A stretch of 24,060 nt of DNA from the IMG/VR virus record IMGVR_UViG_3300035698_010711, positions 1 through 24,060 of that record; one strand, given 5' to 3'. Positions within the stretch are counted from its first letter, which is position 1; every line of letters begins with the position of its first letter. Both the position numbers and the translations under genes were made by a program. The stretch comes from a virus. The notes below the pieces were generated by a model. It saw nothing but the letters and a program-made list of their open reading frames with translations. It made no database searches and had not been told where the DNA came from. This document shows positions 14,860 to 20,668 of the stretch, one piece after another.

Positions 14860-15007
14860 ATCCTTCCGTTGTCTCTCTCCCCTGTATCTGGCCTTGTTGC
14901 TCCCACATCGTCCGTAACGTGCTTGTATGCCTCTCCAGTCGCATTGTTAGTGTTTGGCGTATGATATTGGGCTATGGGCTCGATTGTGCGGTTGCGGGCT
15001 CCAAAGA

Positions 15008-15028
15008 CGGTATTACAAAGTATTACCG
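15008..15028. repeat. Imperfect inverted repeat 9-3-9
   Basis: CGGTATTAC-AAA-GTATTACCG, 8 of 9 positions pair; it also reads as a direct GTATTAC repeat. Operator-like. Confidence 0.35.
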
Positions 15029-15045
15029 ATCATCTGCGGTCATAT

Positions 15046-15081
15046 CTTATCTATCTTACCTTGCTTATCTGTCTTATCTAA
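15046..15081. repeat. Four tandem 9-bp units CTTATCTnn
   Basis: Units cttatctat, cttaccttg, cttatctgt, cttatctaa. Same unit length as the array at 11994-12065. Located ~70 bp upstream of the promoter at 15148. Confidence 0.55.
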
Positions 15082-15147
15082 TCAGCACAATTAAACCTTG
15101 GCCGGTACTACCATTGAACTATTTGGTGTCTTTAAGTGTCTTTTCTG

Positions 15148-15176
15148 TTGACTCCCGCATAAAGTGACGATATACT
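15148..15176 (+). promoter_or_regulatory. Strong sigma70-type promoter
   Basis: TTGACT at 15148-15153 and TATACT at 15171-15176 with exactly 17 bp between; predicted start near 15183, ~40 nt before the 61-aa gene. Best promoter on this side of the island. Confidence 0.7.
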
Positions 15177-15218
15177 TACCTATAGTGATGACCAGTACTA
15201 AACCTCTAATGTAAGGAG
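15165..15218 (+). repeat. Duplicated promoter-leader unit, copy 1
   Basis: About 54 bp containing the -10 (TGACGATATACT), TATAGTGATGA, TAAACCTCTA and TGTAAGGAG just before the 61-aa gene. A second copy with ~8 mismatches and one deletion is at 15423-15475. Confidence 0.65.
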
Positions 15219-15225
15219 CGAAATC

Positions 15226-15411
15226 ATGGACTATCAAATCAAGCTCAATGACAACGAAATCGCAGTGGTACTCGCAGCACTTGACGGTCGGGCGTATCAG
15301 TTACGCCTAGAGCAACCCCGATTGTCGCGCCATGCCAAGCGTACCGCCAACCGTGTATGTGAGCAACGGCAACAGCAACGGGCAGATCACTGGCATCTTA
15401 CCCCCTGCTAA
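15226..15411 (+). CDS. Small hypothetical protein (61 aa)
   Basis: Starts MDYQIKLNDNEIAVVLAALDGRAYQ. AAGGAG lies 7-8 nt before the ATG. The N-terminus is an acidic/hydrophobic helix of a type common in small phage accessory genes; the C-terminus is basic and Gln-rich (RLSRHAKRTANRVCEQRQQQR). No membrane segment. The -35/-10 promoter at 15148-15176 and a duplicated leader precede it, so it is likely highly expressed early. Function unknown; the basic end may bind nucleic acid. Confidence 0.6.
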   Translation: MDYQIKLNDNEIAVVLAALDGRAYQLRLEQPRLSRHAKRTANRVCEQRQQQRADHWHLTPC

Positions 15412-15422
15412 TCACCCCGGAC

Positions 15423-15475
15423 TGACGATATAGTTAATATAGTGATGATCGAGAATAAACCTCTAGTGTAAGGAG
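15423..15475 (+). repeat. Duplicated promoter-leader unit, copy 2
   Basis: Second copy of the unit at 15165-15218, placed before the 99-aa gene. It keeps a -10-like TATAGT at 15429-15434 and the TAAACCTCTA-TGTAAGGAG end but lacks a recognisable -35 upstream. May provide a weaker promoter, or mainly a shared RNA leader. Confidence 0.6.
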
Positions 15476-15483
15476 TAAAGACA

Positions 15484-15783
15484 ATGAAAGCCAACCCCTT
15501 CAAATACCCCGTAGGAACACGTGTATATTATACGGGCGATATGGCCAATATGCCCTCTGAAGGCACTATAACCAATCTCAGAGAACCGAGCCGCTTTGGT
15601 GGCTGGCAGGTTGACATCAAATACGACGAGGAACGGTTCGAGGGCGACACGGAGCGGGCCTCGCGCGGTATATCGCTTGCAATGTTTGAGCCTGGCCCCG
15701 GTCGACGGTTTGTGTTGTTGAGCGAGTACCAAGCCGAGCGCCAAGCCAAAATCGACCAGTACAAGGCGACAGCAGCCAACTAG
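15484..15783 (+). CDS. SH3-like small phage protein (99 aa)
   Basis: Starts MKANPFKYPVGTRVYYTGDMANMPSEG. The pattern VGTRVYYTGDMAN-x-GTITN, then GGWQVDIKY and RFVLLSEYQ, is that of a small beta-barrel (SH3/KOW-like) of a type seen in many phage early genes, often nucleic-acid or protein-protein binding. The C-terminus is an Ala/Gln/Lys helix. It follows the duplicated leader copy 2. Function unknown; no enzyme residues. Confidence 0.6.
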   Translation: MKANPFKYPVGTRVYYTGDMANMPSEGTITNLREPSRFGGWQVDIKYDEERFEGDTERASRGISLAMFEPGPGRRFVLLSEYQAERQAKIDQYKATAAN

Positions 15784-15831
15784 CCCAACTATTCGATAAT
15801 CCCGAACAGTTCAAACACAAGGAGATATGAA

Positions 15832-16131
15832 ATGTCAACTAAGCACACACCAAAACCGTGGAACCTGCGATGGGAACGACGCCAGGGAACTACGCCCGGC
15901 CAATACCAACTGATAGACACCGGCCCGCTCGAGTTTGGCTGGGACGGCGAGGAAGGCATTTATACCGACAACCCTGCCGACTTCGCCCTGATTGACGCCG
16001 CCCCGGACCTGCTGGCAGCGTGTGAAGGCTTGGTACAAGCACACGACACAGGCATGGGCAAGTCGGCACTAAGGCTGAGGTTAGACTTGGCAGATATTGC
16101 TATAGCCAAGGCCAAGGCGGGGCCTGAATAA
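15832..16131 (+). CDS. Conserved phage protein of the 'HTPKPW...IDAAPDLLAA' type (99 aa)
   Basis: Starts MSTKHTPKPWNLRWERRQGTT; AAGGAG 6 nt before the ATG. It has the signature of a very common phage family: an N-terminal HTPxPW, central beta-rich part, and FALIDAAPDLLAACEGLVQAH followed by a helix. The family is found in early regions of many siphophages, but its molecular role is unknown. It ends AKAKAGPE; the DNA encoding this tail is part of a 30-bp direct repeat also ending the next gene. Confidence 0.7.
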   Translation: MSTKHTPKPWNLRWERRQGTTPGQYQLIDTGPLEFGWDGEEGIYTDNPADFALIDAAPDLLAACEGLVQAHDTGMGKSALRLRLDLADIAIAKAKAGPE

Positions 16132-16143
16132 TGTCCACCCCCC
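16114..16143 (+). repeat. 30-bp direct repeat at gene end, copy 1
   Basis: Encodes the last codons of the 99-aa gene and continues with a run of six C. A second copy with 3 mismatches lies at 16507-16536 at the end of the 119-aa gene. Suggests duplication or recombination at gene boundaries. Confidence 0.6.
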
Positions 16144-16164
16144 AACCCCGAAAGGACTTGAGAT

Positions 16165-16524
16165 ATGAGTGATTTTCGCAAAAAACTAGCAGCCGTCGCC
16201 AAGGCAGAGCTGGCTAGAACCACACGCCGAGGAATCAGTTTATTTGACTTGTTGAAGGACGCGATGGAACATAACCACACTATCCTCGAGTTGTGTTTGA
16301 CCGAAATAGACCGTCTAGAGAAAGAGGTGTTGGCACGAGATACCACAATCTCCCTACTGCCAGAGATAATTCGTGTCACCTTGAAACAATCTATCGCCAA
16401 GGCCACAGCGGAGCCTAATGTCTGCCCATCTTGCAACACCTACCCATCAGACAATGGGGGCGATTGTGAAGGCTGTCAAGCCTTAAAGAACACCAAAGCA
16501 TATATTAAGGCGGAGCCTGAATGA
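16165..16524 (+). CDS. Hypothetical protein with zinc-ribbon-like Cys pairs (119 aa)
   Basis: Starts MSDFRKKLAAVAKAELARTTRR; AAAGGA 8 nt upstream. Residues 1-78 are helical with a basic start. Near the end, CPSC-x12-CEGC gives a two-pair zinc-ribbon-like site (residues ~87-105). The C-terminus ends KAEPE, encoded by the second copy of the 30-bp repeat. Possibly a nucleic-acid-binding accessory. No family recognised; the Cys pairs are the only specific sign. Confidence 0.65.
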   Translation: MSDFRKKLAAVAKAELARTTRRGISLFDLLKDAMEHNHTILELCLTEIDRLEKEVLARDTTISLLPEIIRVTLKQSIAKATAEPNVCPSCNTYPSDNGGDCEGCQALKNTKAYIKAEPE

Positions 16525-16536
16525 TGTTCACCCCCC
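16507..16536 (+). repeat. 30-bp direct repeat at gene end, copy 2
   Basis: 27 of 30 bases match the copy at 16114-16143 (a 393-bp offset). It includes the stop region of the 119-aa gene and a C6 run. Confidence 0.6.
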
Positions 16537-16597
16537 TATTCTACATTAACTTTGCACTAGCGGTCCTGTCTATGTGGTAGGACCAAAGGAGCTATCT

Positions 16598-17083
16598 ATG
16601 CTGATAAAATATGACACAATCGAGCAACTAGCTATACTGCGGACATTAAATGGCATGACGGCCAAGCAGGCTGGGTATTCTGTTGCCGGTTACATTGAGA
16701 GATACACCCTTGACCAGCTCAGGGCATTGGTGAAGACGGAAAGGCTTAAGCGCCAGCATCTACAAGACTTGGCCCCATACGGCGCTGGCGATAAGCCCGC
16801 GAGGGACGCCACCGGCTTTGCCACATTGTCTGTTCGGGCAAGAAAAATACTGAACAAGCTAGAGATACGCACTATTGACGAGTTGGCAAATACGGGCTTG
16901 GTGGCCTTATCGCGTATCCGTAATTGTGGGGTGAGGACGTTATTCGAATATGGGGATTTGCTCGCATCACGCAACACCAGTTTCGTGGACATGCGCCACA
17001 ACCAAACCCCATTTCATACAGTCTATTTTGCCAGCGGTGAACTGACCACAGAGAACGGAGACCCAACGAATGAAACAGTTTGA
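16598..17083 (+). CDS. Protein with RNA polymerase alpha-CTD-like domain (161 aa)
   Basis: ATG at 16598 chosen, with AAAGGAG 6 nt upstream; a GTG at 16574 is poorly supported. Residues 76-132 align without gaps to the E. coli RpoA C-terminal domain as I recall it: LSVRARKIL to LTVRSANCL, EIRTIDEL to AIHYIGDL, IRNCGVRTLFE to TPNLGKKSLTE, and LLASRNTSF to VLASRGLSL. Arg80 corresponds to Arg265, Asn109 to Asn294, Gly111 to Gly296 and Glu117 to Glu302. Other UP-element residues differ (Asn268 is Lys, Cys269 is Ile, Lys298 is Arg, Ser299 is Thr). The first 75 residues include an HTH-like helical segment. A stand-alone domain of this kind could bind AT-rich DNA or mimic or bind host polymerase. It overlaps the next gene by 14 bp. 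Confidence 0.75.
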   Translation: MLIKYDTIEQLAILRTLNGMTAKQAGYSVAGYIERYTLDQLRALVKTERLKRQHLQDLAPYGAGDKPARDATGFATLSVRARKILNKLEIRTIDELANTGLVALSRIRNCGVRTLFEYGDLLASRNTSFVDMRHNQTPFHTVYFASGELTTENGDPTNETV

Positions 17084-17279
17084 CGATATCAGGGTGTCCC
17101 GCAACCGCCCCCCAATGGCCCACACCATCACGCAGATAGAGGACTATATGCGACAACGAGACACGGCCATGCCCCCCTGCTCCGCTGCCCACGCACTACG
17201 GGAGCTTGTAGCCCTGGGCTATACCGCTTGGAGACAAAGGCTTTTGACCGACCAACAGTGCCCACCAGCAGAGGAATAA
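17070..17279 (+). CDS. Small hypothetical protein (69 aa)
   Basis: Starts MKQFDDIRVSRNRPPMAHTITQIEDY; GGAG lies 9 nt upstream, inside the previous gene, with which it overlaps by 14 bp. A helical protein with one Cys and a C-terminal PPAEE. It is co-expressed with the alpha-CTD-like protein, suggesting a functional link, but nothing identifies it. Confidence 0.6.
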   Translation: MKQFDDIRVSRNRPPMAHTITQIEDYMRQRDTAMPPCSAAHALRELVALGYTAWRQRLLTDQQCPPAEE

Positions 17280-17409
17280 AGGGCTTAGCTCTAGACCCTG
17301 CGCACAGTCTGCTCTATACGCACCCTACCATACTGCAGTGCGATCTTGACTCTAGATGCCAGCGAGAGAGAAAGGCCCGTCGTGCGTCCGGGTTGTGAGA
17401 ATTTCTGCA

Positions 17410-17531
17410 CATTGCCCGAGTTGGAAGTAGAAGCGGACCCGAAGCCTCTCGCCAATCCCCGCACCCTCAGCCGCAGTGGGCTGTCCAGGGAACCAAGCCC
17501 TGAAGCCGCCGTTCATCGACGGTGGGAGCTT
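17410..17531 (+). ncRNA. IS200/IS605 right-end/omega-RNA-like remnant
   Basis: The 3' part reads GAAGCC, a hairpin (CCGCCGT at 17506-17512, loop TCATCG, ACGGTGG at 17519-17525), then GGGAG, the characteristic 'GAAGCC-stem-GGGAG' end of TnpB omega-RNA scaffolds. Upstream, CAGGG (17486-17490) pairs with CCCTG (17498-17502) and GGGCT with AGCCC as alternatives, like the pseudoknotted scaffold. A guide would begin near 17531-17535. No tnpB or tnpA reading frame is present in the window. The assignment is from pattern memory; extents are approximate. It could be a decayed transposon end or a functional orphan guide RNA. Confidence 0.45.
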
Positions 17532-17539
17532 ACTGAGAG

Positions 17540-17572
17540 AAATGGCGTTTTTTATCGGCGAAAACGCTATTT
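17540..17572. repeat. 12-bp stem hairpin downstream of the omega-RNA-like segment
   Basis: Arms 17540-17551 and 17561-17572 pair fully (one G-U) around a 9-nt loop TTATCGGCG. There is no U-run after it, so it is not a simple terminator. Its left arm would lie inside any guide. Confidence 0.6.
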
Positions 17573-17840
17573 GTGAAAACCGTGGCATGTATAGCCTCGC
17601 ATTAACTGTCAAAAAATGCGTGACGACACAATACAAGGGTTTTCACTGCGCCGCCACGCTACTAACAATATACGACGGTAACCTCCCCCTGTCAAACAAA
17701 AAACCCAAAGGTTTCTGCCTTGGCGTCGCTGGTACTACCAGTGGCAGGAGAGGGAAAATAATCTTTGCGGCGTAAGTCGCTGGCCCGTATGACCTTATCG
17801 AAACCCACGATATATCTGGTGGAATTTAACAGATAATCCG

Positions 17841-17869
17841 TTTGCTTTTGACGATAATGGCTGTATACT
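17841..17869 (+). promoter_or_regulatory. Probable promoter for the 60-aa gene
   Basis: TATACT at 17864-17869 with TTTGCT 17 bp upstream. The predicted start near 17876 lies downstream of an upstream in-frame start, which argues for the shorter protein starting at 17911. The -35 is weak. Confidence 0.45.
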
Positions 17870-17910
17870 TAATTGATGACAAAAGGCAAGGTACAAGACA
17901 GGATGACGCT

Positions 17911-18093
17911 ATGACGGCCCCCAAGAACATTAAAGTCGACCCTTTTTACTGGAAAGAACTCCAAGGTTTGGATTTACCAGCAGAGCTAAAAAGCGCCCAA
18001 GCCCGGTGTAATTACGTCATCAGCCAGGGTATTGTGGCGGTCCGCATAAACCAGGCCAAGGCTAAATGGACGGAGGAGAACAATGGACAATAA
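17911..18093 (+). CDS. Small hypothetical protein (60 aa)
   Basis: ATG at 17911 (MTAPKNIKVDPFYWKELQG) with AGGA 7 nt upstream; an earlier in-frame start at 17842 lies within the promoter. Helical and Lys-rich, with the middle SAQARCNYVISQGIVAVRIN possibly a short HTH or coil. Overlaps the next gene by 11 bp. Function unknown. Confidence 0.55.
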   Translation: MTAPKNIKVDPFYWKELQGLDLPAELKSAQARCNYVISQGIVAVRINQAKAKWTEENNGQ

Positions 18094-18466
18094 ACAACAC
18101 GCATTACAATCGCTCTGGCAAGCCTGCTCACAGTGCGAGGAAGCTCTGGGGTTGGTTATCGTGGATTACGAAACAGAGCTCAAGGCCGTTGACACCAAAT
18201 ACGGCCAGAATTGGCACGACGACCTGCTTGACATCTGCTCCGTGACCGAGGAGGCGCTTGCTGCCACCAAGGACATTTGTTCCCTGCCAACCGAACCGTC
18301 ACCCCTAGACATCGAGCGAGAGAGGCTGGTGCGTAGGGCCGAGGTGTTGAATGACCTCGTAGACATTAATACTCCCGAATGTATGACTCAAAAACAGTTA
18401 CTGCTAATACGCGAAAGCGTGTGCAGATTGGAGCGATTGATCGGTTCGCCTGGGCCAGATGACTGA
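18083..18466 (+). CDS. Helical hypothetical protein (127 aa)
   Basis: GGAGG lies ~7 nt before the ATG (MDNKQHALQSLWQACSQCEE). Almost wholly helical, charged, with several Cys (ACSQC, DICS, DICS, PEC, VC). It carries the segment PSPLDIE that also occurs as PSPLDIQ in the 132-aa protein at 19185, with similar DNA (ccgtcacc-ctaga-at), hinting at local duplication. No metal motif of standard spacing. Its end precedes the strong promoter for the HNH gene. Function unknown. Confidence 0.6.
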   Translation: MDNKQHALQSLWQACSQCEEALGLVIVDYETELKAVDTKYGQNWHDDLLDICSVTEEALAATKDICSLPTEPSPLDIERERLVRRAEVLNDLVDINTPECMTQKQLLLIRESVCRLERLIGSPGPDD

Positions 18467-18515
18467 GAGAAGCACGACAGGCAAAGAGGAACGACTGGTT
18501 ATATCTCCGGTTCAC

Positions 18516-18543
18516 TTGACAACGCCCAAATATGTGTTATACT
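18516..18543 (+). promoter_or_regulatory. Near-consensus promoter before the HNH gene
   Basis: TTGACA (18516-18521), 16-bp spacer, TATACT (18538-18543), preceded by TGT giving an extended -10. The best sigma70 match in the window. It drives a ~120-nt structured leader. Confidence 0.75.
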
Positions 18544-18550
18544 AGAAGTA

Positions 18551-18646
18551 GCGATGAGAGACACTGATGTCACACTACTATTAATCTGGGCCGCTCGCTG
18601 GACCTACCTTTGTCGGTGTCTGTCATCGCACAGCGAGTGTGCCCGG
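18551..18646 (+). ncRNA. Structured leader with two mutually exclusive long helices
   Basis: Helix A: 18551-18564 with 18616-18629, 13 of 14 positions paired. Helix B: 18586-18600 with 18631-18646, ~15 pairs including two G-U, with a single bulge. The arms alternate A-B-A-B, with only one nucleotide between the 3' arm of A and that of B, so both cannot easily coexist. This is a switch-type or pseudoknot leader. The HNH gene's ribosome site follows ~10 nt after helix B. There is no known riboswitch consensus, and no U-run terminator. Confidence 0.6.
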
Positions 18647-18665
18647 AGCTTTATGAGGTGATAAT

Positions 18666-19106
18666 ATGTGTACTGTTGGCGCTGTTGAAAAGTCACGATC
18701 AGACAAGATATTGGCAAAATTAGTCATGGGCAATCCCGACGAGATCACTATTGCAGGTGTCCGAATACGCAAGGCCGTTGGGCTTCCTGGCTATTGGGTT
18801 AGCGAACACGGGGAAGTGTGGAGCACAAAAATACATCAAGGCAGCGCGGGCGGCAGGCGCATGCAGTTGCGCACGGATTCTCACGGGTTGCCCCTGGTTA
18901 ACCTGCGAGGGCCTGCCCACGAGCAAATAACCAAAGTAGTATCTCACTTAGTAACGGAAGCATTTATCGGCCCCAAGCCAAGCGGCCTTGAGGTGTGCCA
19001 CTATGACGGCAATCCAGCCAATAACAATATATGCAATCTTCGATACGACACACATGCAGCCAACGGGCAAGATACTATACGTTACAGGAAGGAACGCAGA
19101 GCGTAA
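18666..19106 (+). CDS. HNH homing-type endonuclease (146 aa)
   Basis: Start ATGTGTACTG at 18666 with GAGGTG 5 nt upstream. Residues ~42-53 GYWVSEHGEVWS form the NUMOD4 DNA-binding motif; the HNH core follows with His94 (HLVTEAF), LEVCHYDGNPANNNICNLRYDT (His112, Asn119/120, Asn124) and a final Asn (Asn133, AANGQD). Such enzymes make nicks or breaks and move by homing; in phages they are commonly free-standing. It is preceded by the window's strongest promoter and a structured leader, unusual for this class. It is not inside a disrupted gene, so free-standing is likely. Residues 1-35 have no counterpart here. Confidence 0.85.
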   Translation: MCTVGAVEKSRSDKILAKLVMGNPDEITIAGVRIRKAVGLPGYWVSEHGEVWSTKIHQGSAGGRRMQLRTDSHGLPLVNLRGPAHEQITKVVSHLVTEAFIGPKPSGLEVCHYDGNPANNNICNLRYDTHAANGQDTIRYRKERRA

Positions 19107-19118
19107 AAACTTGCTTCT

Positions 19119-19168
19119 CCCCCCTTTGCGGTTGGGGGGCTGGCTTAACCGCTGGCCCCTCGACGGTT
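19119..19168 (+). promoter_or_regulatory. Hairpin cluster between HNH and next gene
   Basis: CCCCCC (19119-19124)/GGGGGG (19134-19139), loop TTTGCGGTT; alternatively GCGGTT (19128-19133)/AACCGC (19147-19152), or AACCG (19147-19151)/CGGTT (19164-19168). Competing stems give an attenuator-like look. No U-run, so not a classical terminator. Confidence 0.45.
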
Positions 19169-19184
19169 TACGAAAGGAACTGTG

Positions 19185-19583
19185 ATGACCAAGGAACAAG
19201 ACAAACTGCCCCTAGTGTCTACCGGCCCCTCTGGACTTGGCGGTGAGTATCAGTCTGAGATTCCGGGCGACGACTCTGAACCGCCGTCACCTCTAGATAT
19301 ACAGGAGGCACAAGCGACGATGGCGCTGTTTGAGGCGGCATGGGCCGTTAAGGCGGCTATAGAATCTGGAGACACAGGGCCGGTTATTAAGGGCTTGGGG
19401 GAAGAGGCGATACGCAAGCTACATTATGCGTCCCTCGCTGCCATACCGGCGGGTCCAATCACCCGTGGCAACGAATGCCCGCTATCCGAATGTGCTATTG
19501 ACTTAGTTGACACGGTGGGCGGCCCAGCGGCTAAGCGAGCTATACAAAGCGAAGCCAGTAGCGACGAAGGGATAAGCCGATGA
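19185..19583 (+). CDS. Hypothetical protein (132 aa)
   Basis: ATG at 19185 (MTKEQDKLPLVSTGPSG), GAAAGGA 6 nt upstream; GTG three bases before is an alternative. The N-terminal ~40 residues are low complexity; then a helical domain (MALFEAAWAVKAAIESGDTGPVIKGLGEEAIRKLHYASL) and a short Cys-pair region (CPLSECAIDL). The PSPLDIQ motif matches PSPLDIE in the 127-aa protein. Its stop overlaps the next start as ATGA. Function unknown; probably acts with the next gene. Confidence 0.6.
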   Translation: MTKEQDKLPLVSTGPSGLGGEYQSEIPGDDSEPPSPLDIQEAQATMALFEAAWAVKAAIESGDTGPVIKGLGEEAIRKLHYASLAAIPAGPITRGNECPLSECAIDLVDTVGGPAAKRAIQSEASSDEGISR

Positions 19584-19984
19584 CTGACCAAGACAAGCTA
19601 CTGCAAGAGGGCATCAGGTTATGGGGTGATTGGTTCTATGACCACGATGGCGAGGTCGAGAGCTTCGCAGAGATGATGGGTGGGAACTGGGTGTGGGAGC
19701 GATATGGACAGGGGAGCTGGACGCTTTCGCAGGAATGTGGCGAGGTCGAAATCGCAATCGCTGAAATGTCTGACGCCGGCATTGCCCACCTAATCCGTGG
19801 CTGGGCGCACGACGAGTTGGTGCGGCGGGGGTATTGTATAAAAGTAACCGACTGTTCTGCGGGTGGCGACCACGGCCAACCCTGCAAGGTATATTTATTG
19901 GGAGATGACATACTCGAATATTTTGGCCCCACCCTCCCCCACGCCTACCTTTTGGCCATTAAGGCCACGGAGACTAAACCATGA
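19580..19984 (+). CDS. Small protein sharing the C-terminal domain of the 302-aa protein (134 aa)
   Basis: Starts MTDQDKLLQEGIRLWGDWFYD at ATGA overlapping the previous stop. The whole chain aligns to residues ~162-290 of the 302-aa protein. Shared points: LLQEGIxLWxDWFYDHDGEVESFAEMM, GIAHLIRGWAHDELVRRGY, GPTLPHAYLLAIK. This is a stand-alone version of that module, here without the coiled coil. The catalytic status is unknown. It ends by ATGA coupling to the Gam-like gene, so it is part of the DNA-metabolism operon. Confidence 0.7.
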   Translation: MTDQDKLLQEGIRLWGDWFYDHDGEVESFAEMMGGNWVWERYGQGSWTLSQECGEVEIAIAEMSDAGIAHLIRGWAHDELVRRGYCIKVTDCSAGGDHGQPCKVYLLGDDILEYFGPTLPHAYLLAIKATETKP

Positions 19985-20664
19985 CCGACCAACTAGAAAA
20001 CAATATGTTAGCGGGCCTAATCTCAGCCTTTGATGATTTGAGGATTGAACAGGGCGAGCTAGACGACGACGGGCTCTGCAATTTTTACCTGCGGACCATT
20101 AACCAAGCGGACGCCGACGAGGCTAAGATTAAGGAAATGGCAGCCGCCATGCTCAAGGACGTGGAGCGACGCCGCAAAGCCCTGGCCTACGTGTACGGCG
20201 AAGAGTTCCAGCGGAAGGTAACGGAGAAGCTAGCGGCCCAAGGCGGCAAGAGCAAGACCGTAAAGTTTCTCATGGGCACGGCGGGAGCCAAGAAGATACC
20301 TGCCAAGATAGTGTTCGATCCCGACCAACACGCCAAAGCCGTATCATGGGCCTCTGGCAACCTGGACGAGGTGTGGGTAGGTACTATCGCCAAAACCCCC
20401 GCTGTCATGCAGGCAATCAGCACCTTGGCCCCAGACGACTACGCCGAAGCGGTGGCCTCTATGCTCAAGACGCCGTTCAAGAAGCATTTGGAAACCACTG
20501 GCGAAATACCGCCGGGGGTAGATGTTGAGGTTGAACACGAAGGATTTCACATTAATGGCAAGGTTCAATGCCTATCGCAACTGATAGAAACCGTGCGGGC
20601 GGAGTTGGAGCCAGCGCTTGACGCACCCGTCACGGTTGAGCCGGTAGAAGGCGCAGGAGAATAG
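19981..20664 (+). CDS. Gam/Gp157-like nuclease-inhibitor or recombination accessory protein (227 aa)
   Basis: Starts MTDQLENNMLAGLISAFDDLR at an ATGA overlap. Residues ~40-90 form a long charged helix (DADEAKIKEMAAAMLKDVERRRKAL...). GGKSKTVKFLMGTAGAKKIPAKIVF then resembles the GGKTKT-xxxxx-G segment of Mu Gam, and the arrangement resembles siphophage Gp157. Gam binds DNA ends and blocks host RecBCD-type nucleases; Gp157 is a related, less defined family. The C-terminus contains beta-rich and acidic segments. Position immediately before the Rad52-family gene supports a role in protecting recombination substrates. Which of the two families it belongs to is undecided. Confidence 0.65.
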   Translation: MTDQLENNMLAGLISAFDDLRIEQGELDDDGLCNFYLRTINQADADEAKIKEMAAAMLKDVERRRKALAYVYGEEFQRKVTEKLAAQGGKSKTVKFLMGTAGAKKIPAKIVFDPDQHAKAVSWASGNLDEVWVGTIAKTPAVMQAISTLAPDDYAEAVASMLKTPFKKHLETTGEIPPGVDVEVEHEGFHINGKVQCLSQLIETVRAELEPALDAPVTVEPVEGAGE

Positions 20665-20668
20665 AACA

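Larger units (their letters stand above)
14290..15225. other. Gene-free control island, ~940 bp
   Basis: No convincing ORF: the 157-codon frame starting GTG at 14694 has no ribosome site and a low-complexity sequence. The island holds two TGTGA-N6-TCACA palindromes, a long inverted repeat, phased TGCAAAG repeats, a 14-bp palindrome, three GGAGC copies at 14799-14813, a 36-nt pyrimidine tract, an imperfect 9-3-9 inverted repeat, four 9-bp repeats and a strong promoter at its right end. Candidate replication origin and/or regulatory region. Confidence 0.6.
17280..17910. other. Gene-poor island, ~630 bp
   Basis: No gene is convincing: a 76-codon frame (17346-17576) and a 99-codon frame (17476-17775) both run through hairpins and lack ribosome sites. 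Contents: omega-RNA-like segment, 12-bp hairpin, inverted repeat CGCATT/AATGCG (17598-17620), palindrome CTGGTA-C-TACCAG (17729-17741) and a promoter at the right end. Confidence 0.55.

Noticed and set aside
14694-15167. 157-codon plus-strand reading frame
   Set aside because: GTG start without ribosome site, low-complexity repeats (Ser-Tyr-Leu), passes through the pyrimidine tract and repeats; better read as non-coding.
17346-17576. 76-codon frame across the omega-RNA-like segment
   Set aside because: No start signal; no TnpB zinc finger or RuvC motif upstream; frame probably open by chance or as a TnpB-tail relic.
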